DNA of 64,000 nt from Onchidella celtica (Eukaryota; Mollusca; Gastropoda; Systellommatophora; Onchidiidae): the NCBI GenBank assembly GCA_963931925.1, contig OZ007579.1:53748757-53812756 (forward strand), read 5' to 3'. Below the pieces are notes generated by a model that saw nothing but the letters and a program-made list of their open reading frames with translations, did not search any database and was not told the origin of the DNA. The position numbers and the translations under genes are program-made. Of the stretch, positions 51,201 to 55,995 are shown one piece after another (position 1 is the stretch's first letter; every line of letters starts with the position of its first letter).

Positions 51201-51362
51201 AATACATAGTTACTAATACTTTCACTCTCACAAGTTTTTTCCTCTGACTTCTTCACTGCCATCTCGCCATTTTCCCACCAGGTTCATGAAGGATTCTACA
51301 AGTACCAAAAACCATTTGTGGATTCAATGAAACCCGGTGGCCTGGTCCAGTCCAGGCTGTAA
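9684..51362 (+). CDS. ACOX1: Peroxisomal acyl-CoA oxidase, ACOX1-type (gene span, 12 visible coding exons, 5' end missing)
   Basis: Peroxisomal acyl-CoA oxidases carry out the first, FAD-dependent step of peroxisomal fatty-acid beta-oxidation, turning acyl-CoA into trans-2-enoyl-CoA and passing electrons to oxygen to give hydrogen peroxide. Twelve exons (9684-9838, 20048-20155, 22304-22423, 24056-24171, 26700-26869, 32521-32683, 33481-33671, 38939-39091, 46658-46763, 48543-48689, 50357-50563, 51282-51362) join in one frame; every intron is GT-AG and every phase matches. Total is 1717 nt, about 572 residues, against about 660 for vertebrate ACOX1. Family signatures seen in order: [42 protein letters not shown] (catalytic Glu by homology), [18 protein letters not shown] and C-terminal SRL. 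The N-terminal ~90-100 residues are not found. ACOX3 or a lineage-specific paralogue is possible; ACOX1 fits best by recall of the family, not by a search. Confidence 0.95.
11710..12352. mobile_element. PIF/Harbinger-type MITE, 643 bp, copy 1
   Basis: Ends are perfect inverted repeats of 38 bp beginning AGGCCTGTTTACACTGGTAG, flanked by TTA on both sides (11707-11709, 12353-12355). The unfilled site, AGTTAGTCAG, is present in neighbouring repeat units. Three-base TTA/TAA duplications point to PIF/Harbinger. It has no coding capacity, a GC-rich core with CpG-rich GGCGGCCGC, and subterminal inverted pieces. Confidence 0.85.
13626..14268. mobile_element. PIF/Harbinger-type MITE, 643 bp, copy 2
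   Basis: Same length and nearly the same sequence as the copy 1916 bases upstream, again flanked by TTA (13623-13625, 14269-14271). Both copies sit behind the same atypical unit (GCTAGGCCTTGGTAG), so this one most likely arose by duplication of part of the array, not by a second insertion. Confidence 0.85.
16130..16796. other. Intronic DNA without recognised feature
   Basis: Runs from the end of the 45-bp array to a SINE head. The open frames on both strands overlap each other and resemble nothing known. Confidence 0.45.
16797..17090 (+). mobile_element. tRNA-derived SINE, head and body
   Basis: Box A TGGTCTAGAGG at 16802-16812 and box B-like GGGTTCTAAACC at 16845-16856 mark an RNA polymerase III promoter. 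A body follows containing CGGATAAGGACGAAAAA and GCGCACGTTAAAGATACC, shared with five other copies in the window. A poly(C) run then leads to a tail module at 17171-17471. Confidence 0.8.
17171..17471 (+). mobile_element. SINE tail module with CGCTATATAAAT and (TTA)n end
   Basis: Holds a GA-rich segment, then GTAAAGCGCATAGAG and GCGCTATATAAATGC, ending in (TTA)n. It lies in the same order after the SINE head as in the compact copy at 60541-60989, so it is the 3' part of the element, separated here by an 80-base AT/C-rich spacer. Confidence 0.7.
17472..20047. other. Right part of the intron before E2
   Basis: AT-rich DNA with a C/T run at 18060-18080 and no repeat family recognised. A 93-codon frame at 18166-18447 has no familiar motif and no supporting splice context; I treat it as chance. 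Confidence 0.4.
20048..20155 (+). CDS. ACOX1: ACOX exon E2, start of beta domain
   Basis: Follows the acceptor ctcacag and begins with two bases that complete the Gly codon left by E1. It encodes 35 codons reading through [11 protein letters not shown] and [13 protein letters not shown], the most recognisable ACOX block, which contacts FAD. It ends with one base, T, of a Leu codon at donor T|GTGAGT. ATG-initiated readings that begin in the intron upstream are not the real start. Confidence 0.96.
20156..21311. other. Intron 5' part before the 88/89-bp array
   Basis: Ordinary intronic DNA apart from the 23-bp array at about 20836-20958. Confidence 0.45.
20836..20958 (+). repeat. 23-bp tandem repeat, about five units
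   Basis: GTCCCGTTGT recurs at 20861, 20884 and 20907, with TATCAGRCYRGATT between; the flanking units are more diverged. Alternate units read GGCTGG and GACCAG. Confidence 0.75.
21312..22215 (+). repeat. 88/89-bp tandem array ending before E3, about ten units
   Basis: Anchor GCTGATACAGAC recurs at 21329, 21417, 21505, 21593, 21681, 21770, 21859, 21948, 22037 and 22126. Units are almost identical; the step from 88 to 89 bases comes from eight versus nine A residues in one run, so the array splits into two lineages. Each unit ends CTCTTTTGTGTAG|TGGGTAAA, closely matching the authentic E3 acceptor GTGCAG|TGGGTAAA. Confidence 0.93.
22304..22423 (+). CDS. ACOX1: ACOX exon E3, beta domain
   Basis: Acceptor is ttggtgcag with a weak pyrimidine tract. 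The first two bases complete the Leu codon, giving L-GKTANF, then [14 protein letters not shown] and a stretch ending HQPLP; 39 whole codons. Its donor is G|GTAAGA. The acceptor neighbourhood GTGCAG|TGGGTAAA is nearly repeated ten times in the 88/89-bp array just upstream. Confidence 0.95.
22472..23846 (+). repeat. 14/15-bp C-rich minisatellite in the intron after E3
   Basis: Begins about 50 bases after the E3 donor. Unit CACC(C)CACCACCTGT; the left part uses a CATCCACCTCCTGT version. It is nearly free of G outside the CTGT and CTTGT parts, so the transcript strand is pyrimidine and CA rich. The long Pro/His/Ser/Cys-rich open frames in all three frames are products of the repeat, not genes. 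Confidence 0.93.
24056..24171 (+). CDS. ACOX1: ACOX exon E4, beta domain to linker
   Basis: Two bases complete the Gly codon from E3, then 38 codons reading through [12 protein letters not shown] and [16 protein letters not shown], a close match to the ACOX1 segment that closes the beta domain. It ends on a codon boundary at donor CAG|GTAATA. Confidence 0.96.
24453..26403. mobile_element. Possible mariner/pogo-like nonautonomous element containing a SINE
   Basis: Left end TA|CAGTAGAACTTGGTTGTAACAAG; the right end reads, in reverse complement, TA|CAGTGGACCACCATATTTAACG. TA flanks and CAGTRGA ends resemble Tigger/pogo inverted repeats, but the match is imperfect. A SINE in minus orientation occupies its middle. 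Confidence 0.35.
24833..25855 (-). mobile_element. tRNA-derived SINE, split copy
   Basis: In reverse complement, the head (box A at 25840-25850 region, box B-like GGTTCAAAACC) and body lie at 25521-25855 and the tail module with (TTA)n at 24833-25075. Between them is about 450 bases of unrelated AT-rich and GA-rich sequence. A C-run lies at 25716-25730. Confidence 0.75.
26700..26869 (+). CDS. ACOX1: ACOX exon E5, C-terminal alpha domain
   Basis: Starts in phase 0 after tatgctcag and encodes 56 codons, including [20 protein letters not shown] and [14 protein letters not shown], the ACOX helix that packs on the flavin. The last two bases, GG, begin a Gly codon; the donor is GG|GTAAGG. Confidence 0.96.
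26870..28303. other. Left part of the intron before E6
   Basis: Ordinary DNA with an imperfect ~45-bp repeat (CTGGTATAGTGCCATTAATGACTCAGAAATCT-like pieces, two to three copies near 27185-27255 and 27559-27600) into which the MITE at 27255 inserted. No exon seen. Confidence 0.45.
27255..27554. mobile_element. TTAA-flanked piggyBac-like MITE, 300 bp
   Basis: Inverted ends CACTTAAAGTAYCGC, flanked by TTAA at 27251-27254 and 27555-27558. Its interior has a small hairpin, GCCGGCGACAAAAGTCGCC. TTAA duplications are the piggyBac signature. No coding capacity. Confidence 0.75.
28309..29390 (+). mobile_element. Solo LTR, 1082 bp, ATGGT target duplication (family B)
   Basis: Begins TGTCGCGAGCGAG, ends ATTTGTTACA; ATGGT flanks both sides (28304-28308, 29391-29395). 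An AATAAA near 29285 fits a poly(A) signal in the R region and gives plus orientation. A second copy lies in reverse at 58806-60031. Confidence 0.85.
29503..30877. mobile_element. Solo LTR, 1375 bp, GTAAC target duplication
   Basis: Starts TGTCGCGAGCTGAG, ends CTCGTGACA; GTAAC on both sides (29498-29502, 30878-30882). It shares short blocks with family A (GCAGGGCC near the left end, and similar right-end text). It contains the CT microsatellite at 30156-30214. It lies only 107 bases after another solo LTR. Confidence 0.85.
30156..30214. repeat. (CT)n microsatellite
   Basis: Pure CT run of about 59 bases inside the solo LTR, with a shorter one near 30333-30352. Confidence 0.95.
31120..31405 (+). 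repeat. 36-bp minisatellite, about seven to eight units
   Basis: Unit GCAGGAACAACAGGAGACAG followed by GAGTGAATATATCATA. Neighbouring open frames on both strands are repeat artefacts. Confidence 0.85.
31406..31800. other. Spacer between two arrays
   Basis: Holds a G-run at 31597-31617; nothing else. Confidence 0.5.
31801..32490 (+). repeat. ~28-bp degenerate minisatellite ending at E6
   Basis: Unit close to ACATTCAGTACTGAGATTGC then AGTACCAC, with length variants; about 23 units. It stops roughly 30 bases before the E6 acceptor. Confidence 0.88.
32521..32683 (+). CDS. ACOX1: ACOX exon E6
   Basis: Acceptor tccatttcag; one base completes Gly, then 54 codons reading through [14 protein letters not shown], a hallmark of peroxisomal oxidases, and on to EDMPV. 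It closes in phase 0 at GTT|GTGAGT. A 28-bp-period array ends only about 30-50 bases upstream of the acceptor. Confidence 0.96.
32684..33480. other. Intron E6-E7, no repeat recognised
   Basis: One of the few introns without an array; 797 bases with ordinary splice sites. Confidence 0.6.
33481..33671 (+). CDS. ACOX1: ACOX exon E7, carries the catalytic glutamate
   Basis: Acceptor ctcctccag, phase 0. It encodes 63 codons: [11 protein letters not shown], then [20 protein letters not shown], then [10 protein letters not shown] and LCLQTA. The Glu of the YEGEN motif corresponds to the general base that removes the alpha proton in mammalian ACOX1 (Glu421 from memory), and GGHGY is the adjoining FAD/substrate loop. 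It ends AG|GTCAGG inside an Arg codon. Confidence 0.97.
33672..36079. other. Intron E7-E8, left part, no recognised feature
   Basis: AT-rich DNA with A-runs. Scattered open frames on both strands show no known motif. Confidence 0.45.
36080..36770 (-). pseudogene. Decayed Ty3/gypsy integrase and post-integrase fragment
   Basis: On the minus strand, across frameshifts and stops, the order is that of a gypsy pol C-terminus: a region recalling the integrase core (36600-36770), VGIEHI and then a [11 protein letters not shown] motif near 36420-36450 (the HPxTNGxAER motif of integrases), then a post-integrase stretch with [11 protein letters not shown] near 36265-36300. It is broken by several stops and is clearly non-functional. 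No matching LTRs were found close by. Confidence 0.65.
36771..37489. other. No recognised feature
   Basis: Intronic DNA between the gypsy relic and a SINE. Some of it could be more of the same retroelement, too decayed to read. Confidence 0.35.
37490..38010 (+). mobile_element. tRNA-derived SINE, second subfamily
   Basis: Box A TGGTCTAGAGG at 37498-37508 and a perfect box B, GGTTCAAATCC, at 37541-37551. The body resembles the other copies but the 3' end is different: a CTGCTCCAGTTGTAACTGGG block (near 37930), shared with the copy at 47932. Confidence 0.75.
38011..38938. other. Right end of intron E7-E8
   Basis: Contains a 27-bp direct duplication at 38211-38264 (GAATATAAGGGAAATAACCC twice) and nothing else recognised. 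Confidence 0.45.
38939..39091 (+). CDS. ACOX1: ACOX exon E8, start of the ACOX-specific C-terminal domain
   Basis: One base completes Arg, giving R-FLMKC, then 50 codons, including a variable linker ([18 protein letters not shown]) and AYEHRAA. This is the low-conservation region of the family, so the exon is fixed mainly by its flanking sites and frame. Donor AG|GTAAAT; a 41-bp array starts about 60 bases downstream. Confidence 0.93.
39155..42945 (+). repeat. 41-bp minisatellite after E8, about 90 units
   Basis: Unit TATTYTGTCCTATGAATATT followed by TCTTTCTTTTTTCTGTAAAAC. The array starts about 60 bases after the E8 donor and decays at its right end. The main variants alternate TATTTTGTCC/TATTCTGTCC and TTTTTTCTG/TTTATTCTG. 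Apart from the degenerate last units the plus strand has no AG dinucleotide. Confidence 0.95.
42946..43310. other. Spacer between the 41-bp and 44-bp arrays
   Basis: About 365 bases of ordinary intronic DNA. Confidence 0.5.
44148..45219. mobile_element. TTAA-flanked piggyBac-like element, 1072 bp, inside the 44-bp array
   Basis: Ends CCCTTTCGTTTTTAA and, reversed, CCCTTTCGTGTTTCT; TTAA at 44144-44147 and 45220-45223. Every unit of the host array begins TTAA, so it offered about 50 target sites. A 5'-truncated SINE lies inside at 44331-44590. No transposase frame. Confidence 0.8.
44331..44590 (+). mobile_element. 5'-truncated SINE copy
   Basis: From TTGGAAATTGGATTTTTCTC onward it is nearly identical to the copy at 16872-17090, including the C-run, but lacks the tRNA-like head. 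Its left edge carries TAGGATCGAGTA, which also occurs about 60 bases later within the element, as if priming or template switching occurred at that repeat. Confidence 0.75.
46658..46763 (+). CDS. ACOX1: ACOX exon E9
   Basis: One base completes Arg, then 35 codons reading through [16 protein letters not shown] and [19 protein letters not shown] matches the ACOX1 KEVAWN segment. Ends phase 0 at ATG|GTAAAT. The 44-bp intronic array stops only about 25 bases before the acceptor (gataccag), leaving little room for a normal pyrimidine tract and branch site outside the array. Confidence 0.93.
46764..47931. other. Left part of intron E9-E10
   Basis: No repeat or exon recognised. Confidence 0.45.
47932..48345 (+). 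mobile_element. tRNA-derived SINE, second subfamily
   Basis: Head with box A-like TGGTCTTGGGG and box B GGTTCGAATC; body with GCGCACGTTAAAGATCCC; 3' block CTGCTCCAGTTGTAACTGGG as in the 37490 copy. It has an A-rich stretch where other copies have C-runs. It ends about 200 bases before E10. Confidence 0.75.
48543..48689 (+). CDS. ACOX1: ACOX exon E10
   Basis: Phase 0 at both ends, 49 codons. It reads through [15 protein letters not shown] and [17 protein letters not shown], equivalent to the ACOX1 stretch ending LYSLYGISQNAGDF. The acceptor has a long pyrimidine run ending tttgttgcag; donor AAG|GTCAGA. Confidence 0.95.
48886..49643. mobile_element. TTAA-flanked piggyBac-like MITE, 758 bp, in the intron after E10
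   Basis: Flanked by TTAA at 48882-48885 and 49644-49647, with ends CCCACACCCTGCGCG and, reversed, CCCTCACGCTGTGAG. It is the reverse-complement partner of the element at 52721-53448 over most of its length. Confidence 0.85.
49783..50290 (+). repeat. (ATTC/ATCC)n microsatellite before E11
   Basis: About 500 bases of four-base repeats, first ATTC then increasingly ATCC, ending about 65 bases before the E11 acceptor. The Ile/His/Ser-rich frames that run into E11 are repeat artefacts. Confidence 0.95.
50357..50563 (+). CDS. ACOX1: ACOX exon E11
   Basis: Phase 0, 69 codons, including [39 protein letters not shown] and [15 protein letters not shown], the strongest C-terminal ACOX signature. The acceptor, ttcttcag, lies about 65 bases after an ATTC/ATCC microsatellite. 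Its donor CAG|GTGAGC is the first, variant member of the 25-bp array that follows. Confidence 0.97.
50564..51000 (+). repeat. 25-bp minisatellite starting on the E11 donor
   Basis: Unit TTGTGAGAGAGAGACAGAAAAACTC, about 12 good units to 50880 and degenerate units beyond. The exon-intron junction GAAACTCAG|GTGAGCGAG aligns with AAAACTCTT|GTGAGAGAG of the unit. Some units read CTTGTAAGGG or CTTGTAAGAG. Confidence 0.9.
51282..51362 (+). CDS. ACOX1: ACOX terminal coding exon E12 with PTS1-like tail SRL
   Basis: Acceptor tttcccaccag; 26 codons and TAA. It reads through [12 protein letters not shown] and ends GGLVQSRL. The final SRL fits the peroxisomal targeting type 1 consensus ([SAC]-[KRH]-[LM]); vertebrate ACOX1 ends SKL. 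The start VHE matches the conserved EVHESY junction of the family. Confidence 0.95.
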   Translation, partial: VHEGFYKYQKPFVDSMKPGGLVQSRL

Positions 51363-52716
51363 GGGTCACAGTGACCCCGTGATGTGGTGTCCTGGTCAGC
51401 CTTGACTGCCACATTCTCATCACCTGAGAAAATTTGGATCATGTGATAGTAGGAAATGTATAGGGAGGACAGGCTGGAGAAAAACTGCAGAATGAAAGAT
51501 TTCTGAAAGTCTTTAAAATTCAGCATGAGGGCAATATTATTATATTTATACAGGTAGTGATATCTAACATAGCAGAATAGTTGCATAGTTCAAGTGTCAA
51601 GATGTAGAGTTGAAAGAAAATGCTGAACTTACATTGAATACAATTTTATGTTATTCTGTATTACATTTTGAGGATGAAATGTTTAATGATGGTCATTATG
51701 ATGCCTTGGGTTTGAACATTTGTAGAGTTAGGATCTTTTCTCTGTTTAAAATTTTCAGTCTGTTGTTCTTTTTAATGTTTTCATATAGATCAGCACAGCA
51801 TTACTCCATTACTCCATTATTCCATTATTCCATTATTCTCAAACATAAAAAATTGAAAGAACTTGTAATAATTGGAATTTTGCTAGATGTTGTAAGTACT
51901 TTGTCACACTTTTGTGTAATGGATGCAAAATAGCTTTTGTAGACCAGGTAGAAATTGTATCTGTTACTACTAGACAGGAGAGATTTGTGTTCTTCCCTCC
52001 TACAGTTAGGAAACTAGCACGGGGACCAGATTTATGTAATAATAGAGGAGGACATGTATAAGATGAGGACATGTAGATTGGTATGATTTGGTGCAATCAT
52101 GATCTATTTCACTGACTGGTAGAAAGAATATCAGGATACATTTCATCACGTTGGTGGTACATGTATGTCCTTTTAAATGTGAATTTATTGAACGTTTATT
52201 GCAGCTGTGTTTTCCTTGATTTTAATCTCTGATGACATTGTCTTTCACTGGGAATGTGCTGCTGAATTATTTTGCATTTCATGATGTAGAGAGCGGAGCA
52301 GAAATAACAATAAACAAGTGTCTGGATCAAGACAATACATTTATTGTAGAACACTTGTTGACAAGAGAACTGAGATCCATTGAAGCAGTCCACAACAAAT
52401 CTGTGCCGACTCAGACTGAGCCTCGAACTTTGACTGCCTTTGAGTCCGTTATCTCTCCTGTTTGACCTCCAACAAAAAAGAAAACAAGGCTGTAACTCAT
52501 GAAACAAACAATAAAGGAAAACTAGAACAACAAACGAAATGAAACAATCCAGTCACCATGGACACTCAAAGTCATCAACAGACTATATGTGCCTCCTGTT
52601 CAGAGTTCCAAAAATCTATTTGAAATGATACGATGTAAATGTAATATTGTAAAATTTCTTGAGAAACTATTTGTCATTTTTGTATATACACCTTTTTGTT
52701 TCTTTTACAATCACTC
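51363..52716 (+). other. Likely ACOX 3' UTR and downstream DNA
   Basis: No coding frame recognised. Two AATAAA signals on the plus strand, at 52309-52314 and 52510-52515, are candidates for polyadenylation, giving a 3' UTR of roughly 0.95-1.2 kb. The region is AT-rich and holds a short ATTCC run near 51802. Which signal is used cannot be told from sequence. Confidence 0.45.
52510..52515 (+). promoter_or_regulatory. Candidate poly(A) signal AATAAA
   Basis: Canonical hexamer about 1.15 kb after the ACOX stop and the last one before the piggyBac-like MITE at 52721. A second hexamer at 52309 is equally canonical. Confidence 0.35.
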
Positions 52717-52720
52717 TTAA

Positions 52721-53448
52721 CCCTCACGCTGCGCAGGGCGTCGAATGTCGGTATGACTTCCTATGCGCTTACTCCGCACGGGCGGGTTTAGTGGGCAAGG
52801 TCACACGTCGGGTCACTGACATTTTTGAGAAGTAACCACCGTCTTATTGTTCACGGTATCTCTTCTAAATCAAAGGCATTGTGACAAGGACATGTTAACC
52901 AGTGAACCACTGGTCGGAATCACAAAGACTAAGCTTTCAAACTATCAAAAGATGTAACATCGACTTGCGAACTGTTGCTCAACAAATTTGCAATATTGTC
53001 TCATTTTCTCACAAGCTGACCGTCATCTGGAGTTGTCTGTATCTAAGAACCAATCAGAAACAAGCTCTGAAATGATCTTGGCCCAAAATGCCCACGTTGG
53101 TTTATTAGTATGTGTCAATCAGGATGAAACCATTTGTGTAGGGCTTGGGAGGGCATGGCTAGTTATCATGCTTCGTTCTCACGAAAACTACAGCTGTCAG
53201 TTTGGAATCATAAGTCAGATCATTGGTTAGAGACTTACAGACAAAGATTTTACTGGTTAATTCATTATCAAGCATGATTAGGCATAGCAGCAAATGTTTT
53301 CATACGGATCAATAAAAACCGAACCACGTGGACAGCGGTAGTGTGGTCATCGTACATCAGCAGGGGTCAGTGACCCCAGATAAGAGTCTCCATGAGTAAG
53401 GTCACTGACCAGACAGTGGGCTTTAAGGCGTCGCGTGCAGGGTGAGCG
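52721..53448. mobile_element. TTAA-flanked piggyBac-like MITE, 728 bp, downstream of ACOX
   Basis: TTAA at 52717-52720 and 53449-53452. Left end CCCTCACGCTGCGCAGGGCG; the right end reversed is CGCTCACCCTGCACGCGACG. It matches the element at 48886-49643 in opposite orientation (for example the CTAAATCAAAGGCATTGTGA block). Confidence 0.85.
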
Positions 53449-53452
53449 TTAA

Positions 53453-54029
53453 AAAAACTGATATTTTATTCTAGATTTCATTTTTCCTCAAAGCATCAGA
53501 TTTATTTCAATTTTGGCTCACAGCTTATTTTCTGAACATTCCTAACTAGCAATTGACACATTTCACAGTCTTGTCTAGGTCTGTGTGTCATGAATTTCTC
53601 ATGTAACACGGAAATTAGGAAAGATCTTGGTTGGCATTTTGTGTTGTGATTCAGTGCATTATAGAAATACAGTGTTGGCAATGTAATACTGTAGTGTAAT
53701 ATTGTTGTAAGTAACCAGTGTTCATTGTTTAATCAGAAATGAATAACTCAAACATCTATAAGCTTTTTCAGTACAGGGCAATAATCATGGACCAGGTGAA
53801 GTAAAAATGTTGGGTAAGTCAAGGGCCAAAACCCTTGTTTGGTGGTGTGTATCAACCTGAAATTTGAAACAACTGAAATTTTACATACATACAATTTTTA
53901 TTGATCTCAGCTCAGTATTTTGTCAGATCAGTTTTGCTGGAGACTTGAAGGTCCAGACTTTGTGATGTGATTGGTCCAAACTACATGTATTAAACTATGG
54001 AGAAGCTTGGATTTTCCATATACATGTAT
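53453..54029. other. No recognised feature
   Basis: AT-rich intergenic DNA. Confidence 0.45.
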
Positions 54030-55995
54030 GTATATCATGGAGGTACTAATAACACTGGAGTCCGCACAGCCCTCTTCGCTTGCCCCGCGAGCCGCGCACT
54101 GTTGAAACCCCAAGATGGTGAAAAAAGTAGGACAAAGTACGGCAGCGCAAGGCCCGCCCAGTACAGTATTGTATGTAATAGATAGGGCCTAGTCAGCGCT
54201 GTTTTTTCTCTCTTTTTACGGTGGTGATAAAAATTAAAAGATAAGAAACAGAAATAATAACATTTATATTATTTACGGATTATCATATATATTATTTTCT
54301 TTTAAAGTGTTTGATAATAAATATAAATTCATGATTAATGCTGTTTTTATATTATGTTATTTTTATTAATTGGTCAATCGTTTAGAAGTAAAAGGGAAGG
54401 GAACTATGTAGTACTCTTTTTACCGCATGTTATTTTAGTTCATGATGAGTCATGTTAAAAAAAAAAAAAATCAACGTGTGGACAGAGGAAACTTTACAAG
54501 TCAGTCAGTATCTCTCAGATAACCAACAATGAGAGGGTGTACCCATAACAATTATAAAAACACACAAAAAAAAAGCATGTTAAAGAACTGAGGGGAAGTT
54601 GGTTTTGCAATAGACCCATTAAGATCCAGGAGCTGGTGTGTCGTGTGTGTGTGTTATGTAGAGAGAGACAGAGAGAGAGAGAGGCATAATTATATATATT
54701 ATAGATGTGTGTAAATCAGGCCGAGATGTAGCAAATGATCTGGATAGCCAAGAAGAAGAACGTTAAACTGCAAGCTTGTTTGTAGTCACTCAGTCAAGTA
54801 TATTTAAAAATCCGAAGAGCGCAAGGCCGCCCAGTACTGTCTTGTATGTAATAGATAGGGCCTAGTCAGCGCTGTTTTTTCTCTCTTTTCACAGAGTTGA
54901 TAAAAAATAAAAGATAACAAATAAGAGCCTAGTTGTTCAGAGGTTTGAGCACAGCTGGATTGTGCATTCCAGAGCTTTTCCGAACCAAAATGTATAAATT
55001 CCTACAGCTACAGGTCAATCTTTCACCTATAATTCTAAATTCTTGATTCTAGATCTATAGTCAATGCACTAGGTGCAGTCAGGACGTTGTCATTGATGCG
55101 GTCTATATTAGTTTTTCCATACAGTTTCATTTACCAGTGTTTTTGTGACTAATCCATGTTTTGTAACGTTCTTATCAAGAGATCACAACATCACATAGCA
55201 TATGGTTGCTGTTTAAGCTTGTATTTTGCATTGGATAACTTTCCCAAGTTTTGTGTCCGCACAACTTCCATCTTGAGTTCAAAGGTATACATGTATATAA
55301 AATATGTGACCCTACAGATTTCTCCATTTAGTGATCTGGTGTAAGCTCACAAAAGTGCTCTGGACACTCTACTTTGGATGGATTTTCATGAAAAATATGT
55401 TTTCTGGGGATTATGAGTGTGATTATGCACATGGCACTGACTGCACCGACATGCATTCATCTGACGCCTTACATGAGGTGCGGTCACCTGGTAATTGCAT
55501 TGTATGTGCATCAACTGGGATCACTAGCACCATTATTATTTATTGTTAATATGATTACATATGATGTATTCAAAACAAGAATTCAAAAGAGCCACTGCAC
55601 ACCAGCTAATAGTAAACAACTGAATTTAATGAGAAACAAACAATAATATTGTGGTAAAATCCAATTTATACATCTAGGCTATATTTTAAGGGTCTAGTTT
55701 TATAGTAAATTCATTGACTTAAATTAAATGAGAACAGTTCTCCCTCCTTTTAAAGCAGGGAAGAAAGAAGGCAGAGAAGAAACAGAAGCTACGGGAGCAG
55801 AGGAATAGAAAGAAGGAGTTAGCAGAGGAAAAGGAAAGGGAAGGTAGAAAGAAGAAGCTGTAGTGCAACGGATGTGTAAACGCTGAGGCGTAGTCCATGC
55901 TTGCCCTATACAAGATGGCGACTATTGCCTTCTAATGCGCATGCATAAAATCAGCTGTACGGACTCCAGTGTTATTAATAGCTCCATGATGTATA
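54030..55995. repeat. Region bounded by inverted repeats, with an internal ~105-bp direct duplication
   Basis: CTAATAACACTGGAGTCCG near 54042-54063 returns inverted as CGGACTCCAGTGTTATTAAT near 55959-55980. Inside, 54144-54248 (AGCGCAAGGC..GTAATAGATAGGGCC..) is repeated with few changes at 54818-54922. It may be a composite mobile element, but no target duplication was fixed. Confidence 0.5.
55742..55861 (+). CDS. Possible terminal exon, Lys/Glu/Arg-rich
   Basis: After a pyrimidine tract and acceptor (CTTTTAAAGCAG around 55744-55756), an open frame reads GRKKAEKKQKLREQRNRKK and on through ELAEEKERE to KKKL and TAG at about 55861. The composition resembles the charged C-terminus of a nucleolar or coiled-coil protein. 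No upstream exon was found, and purine-rich low-complexity DNA can produce this by chance. Confidence 0.2.
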
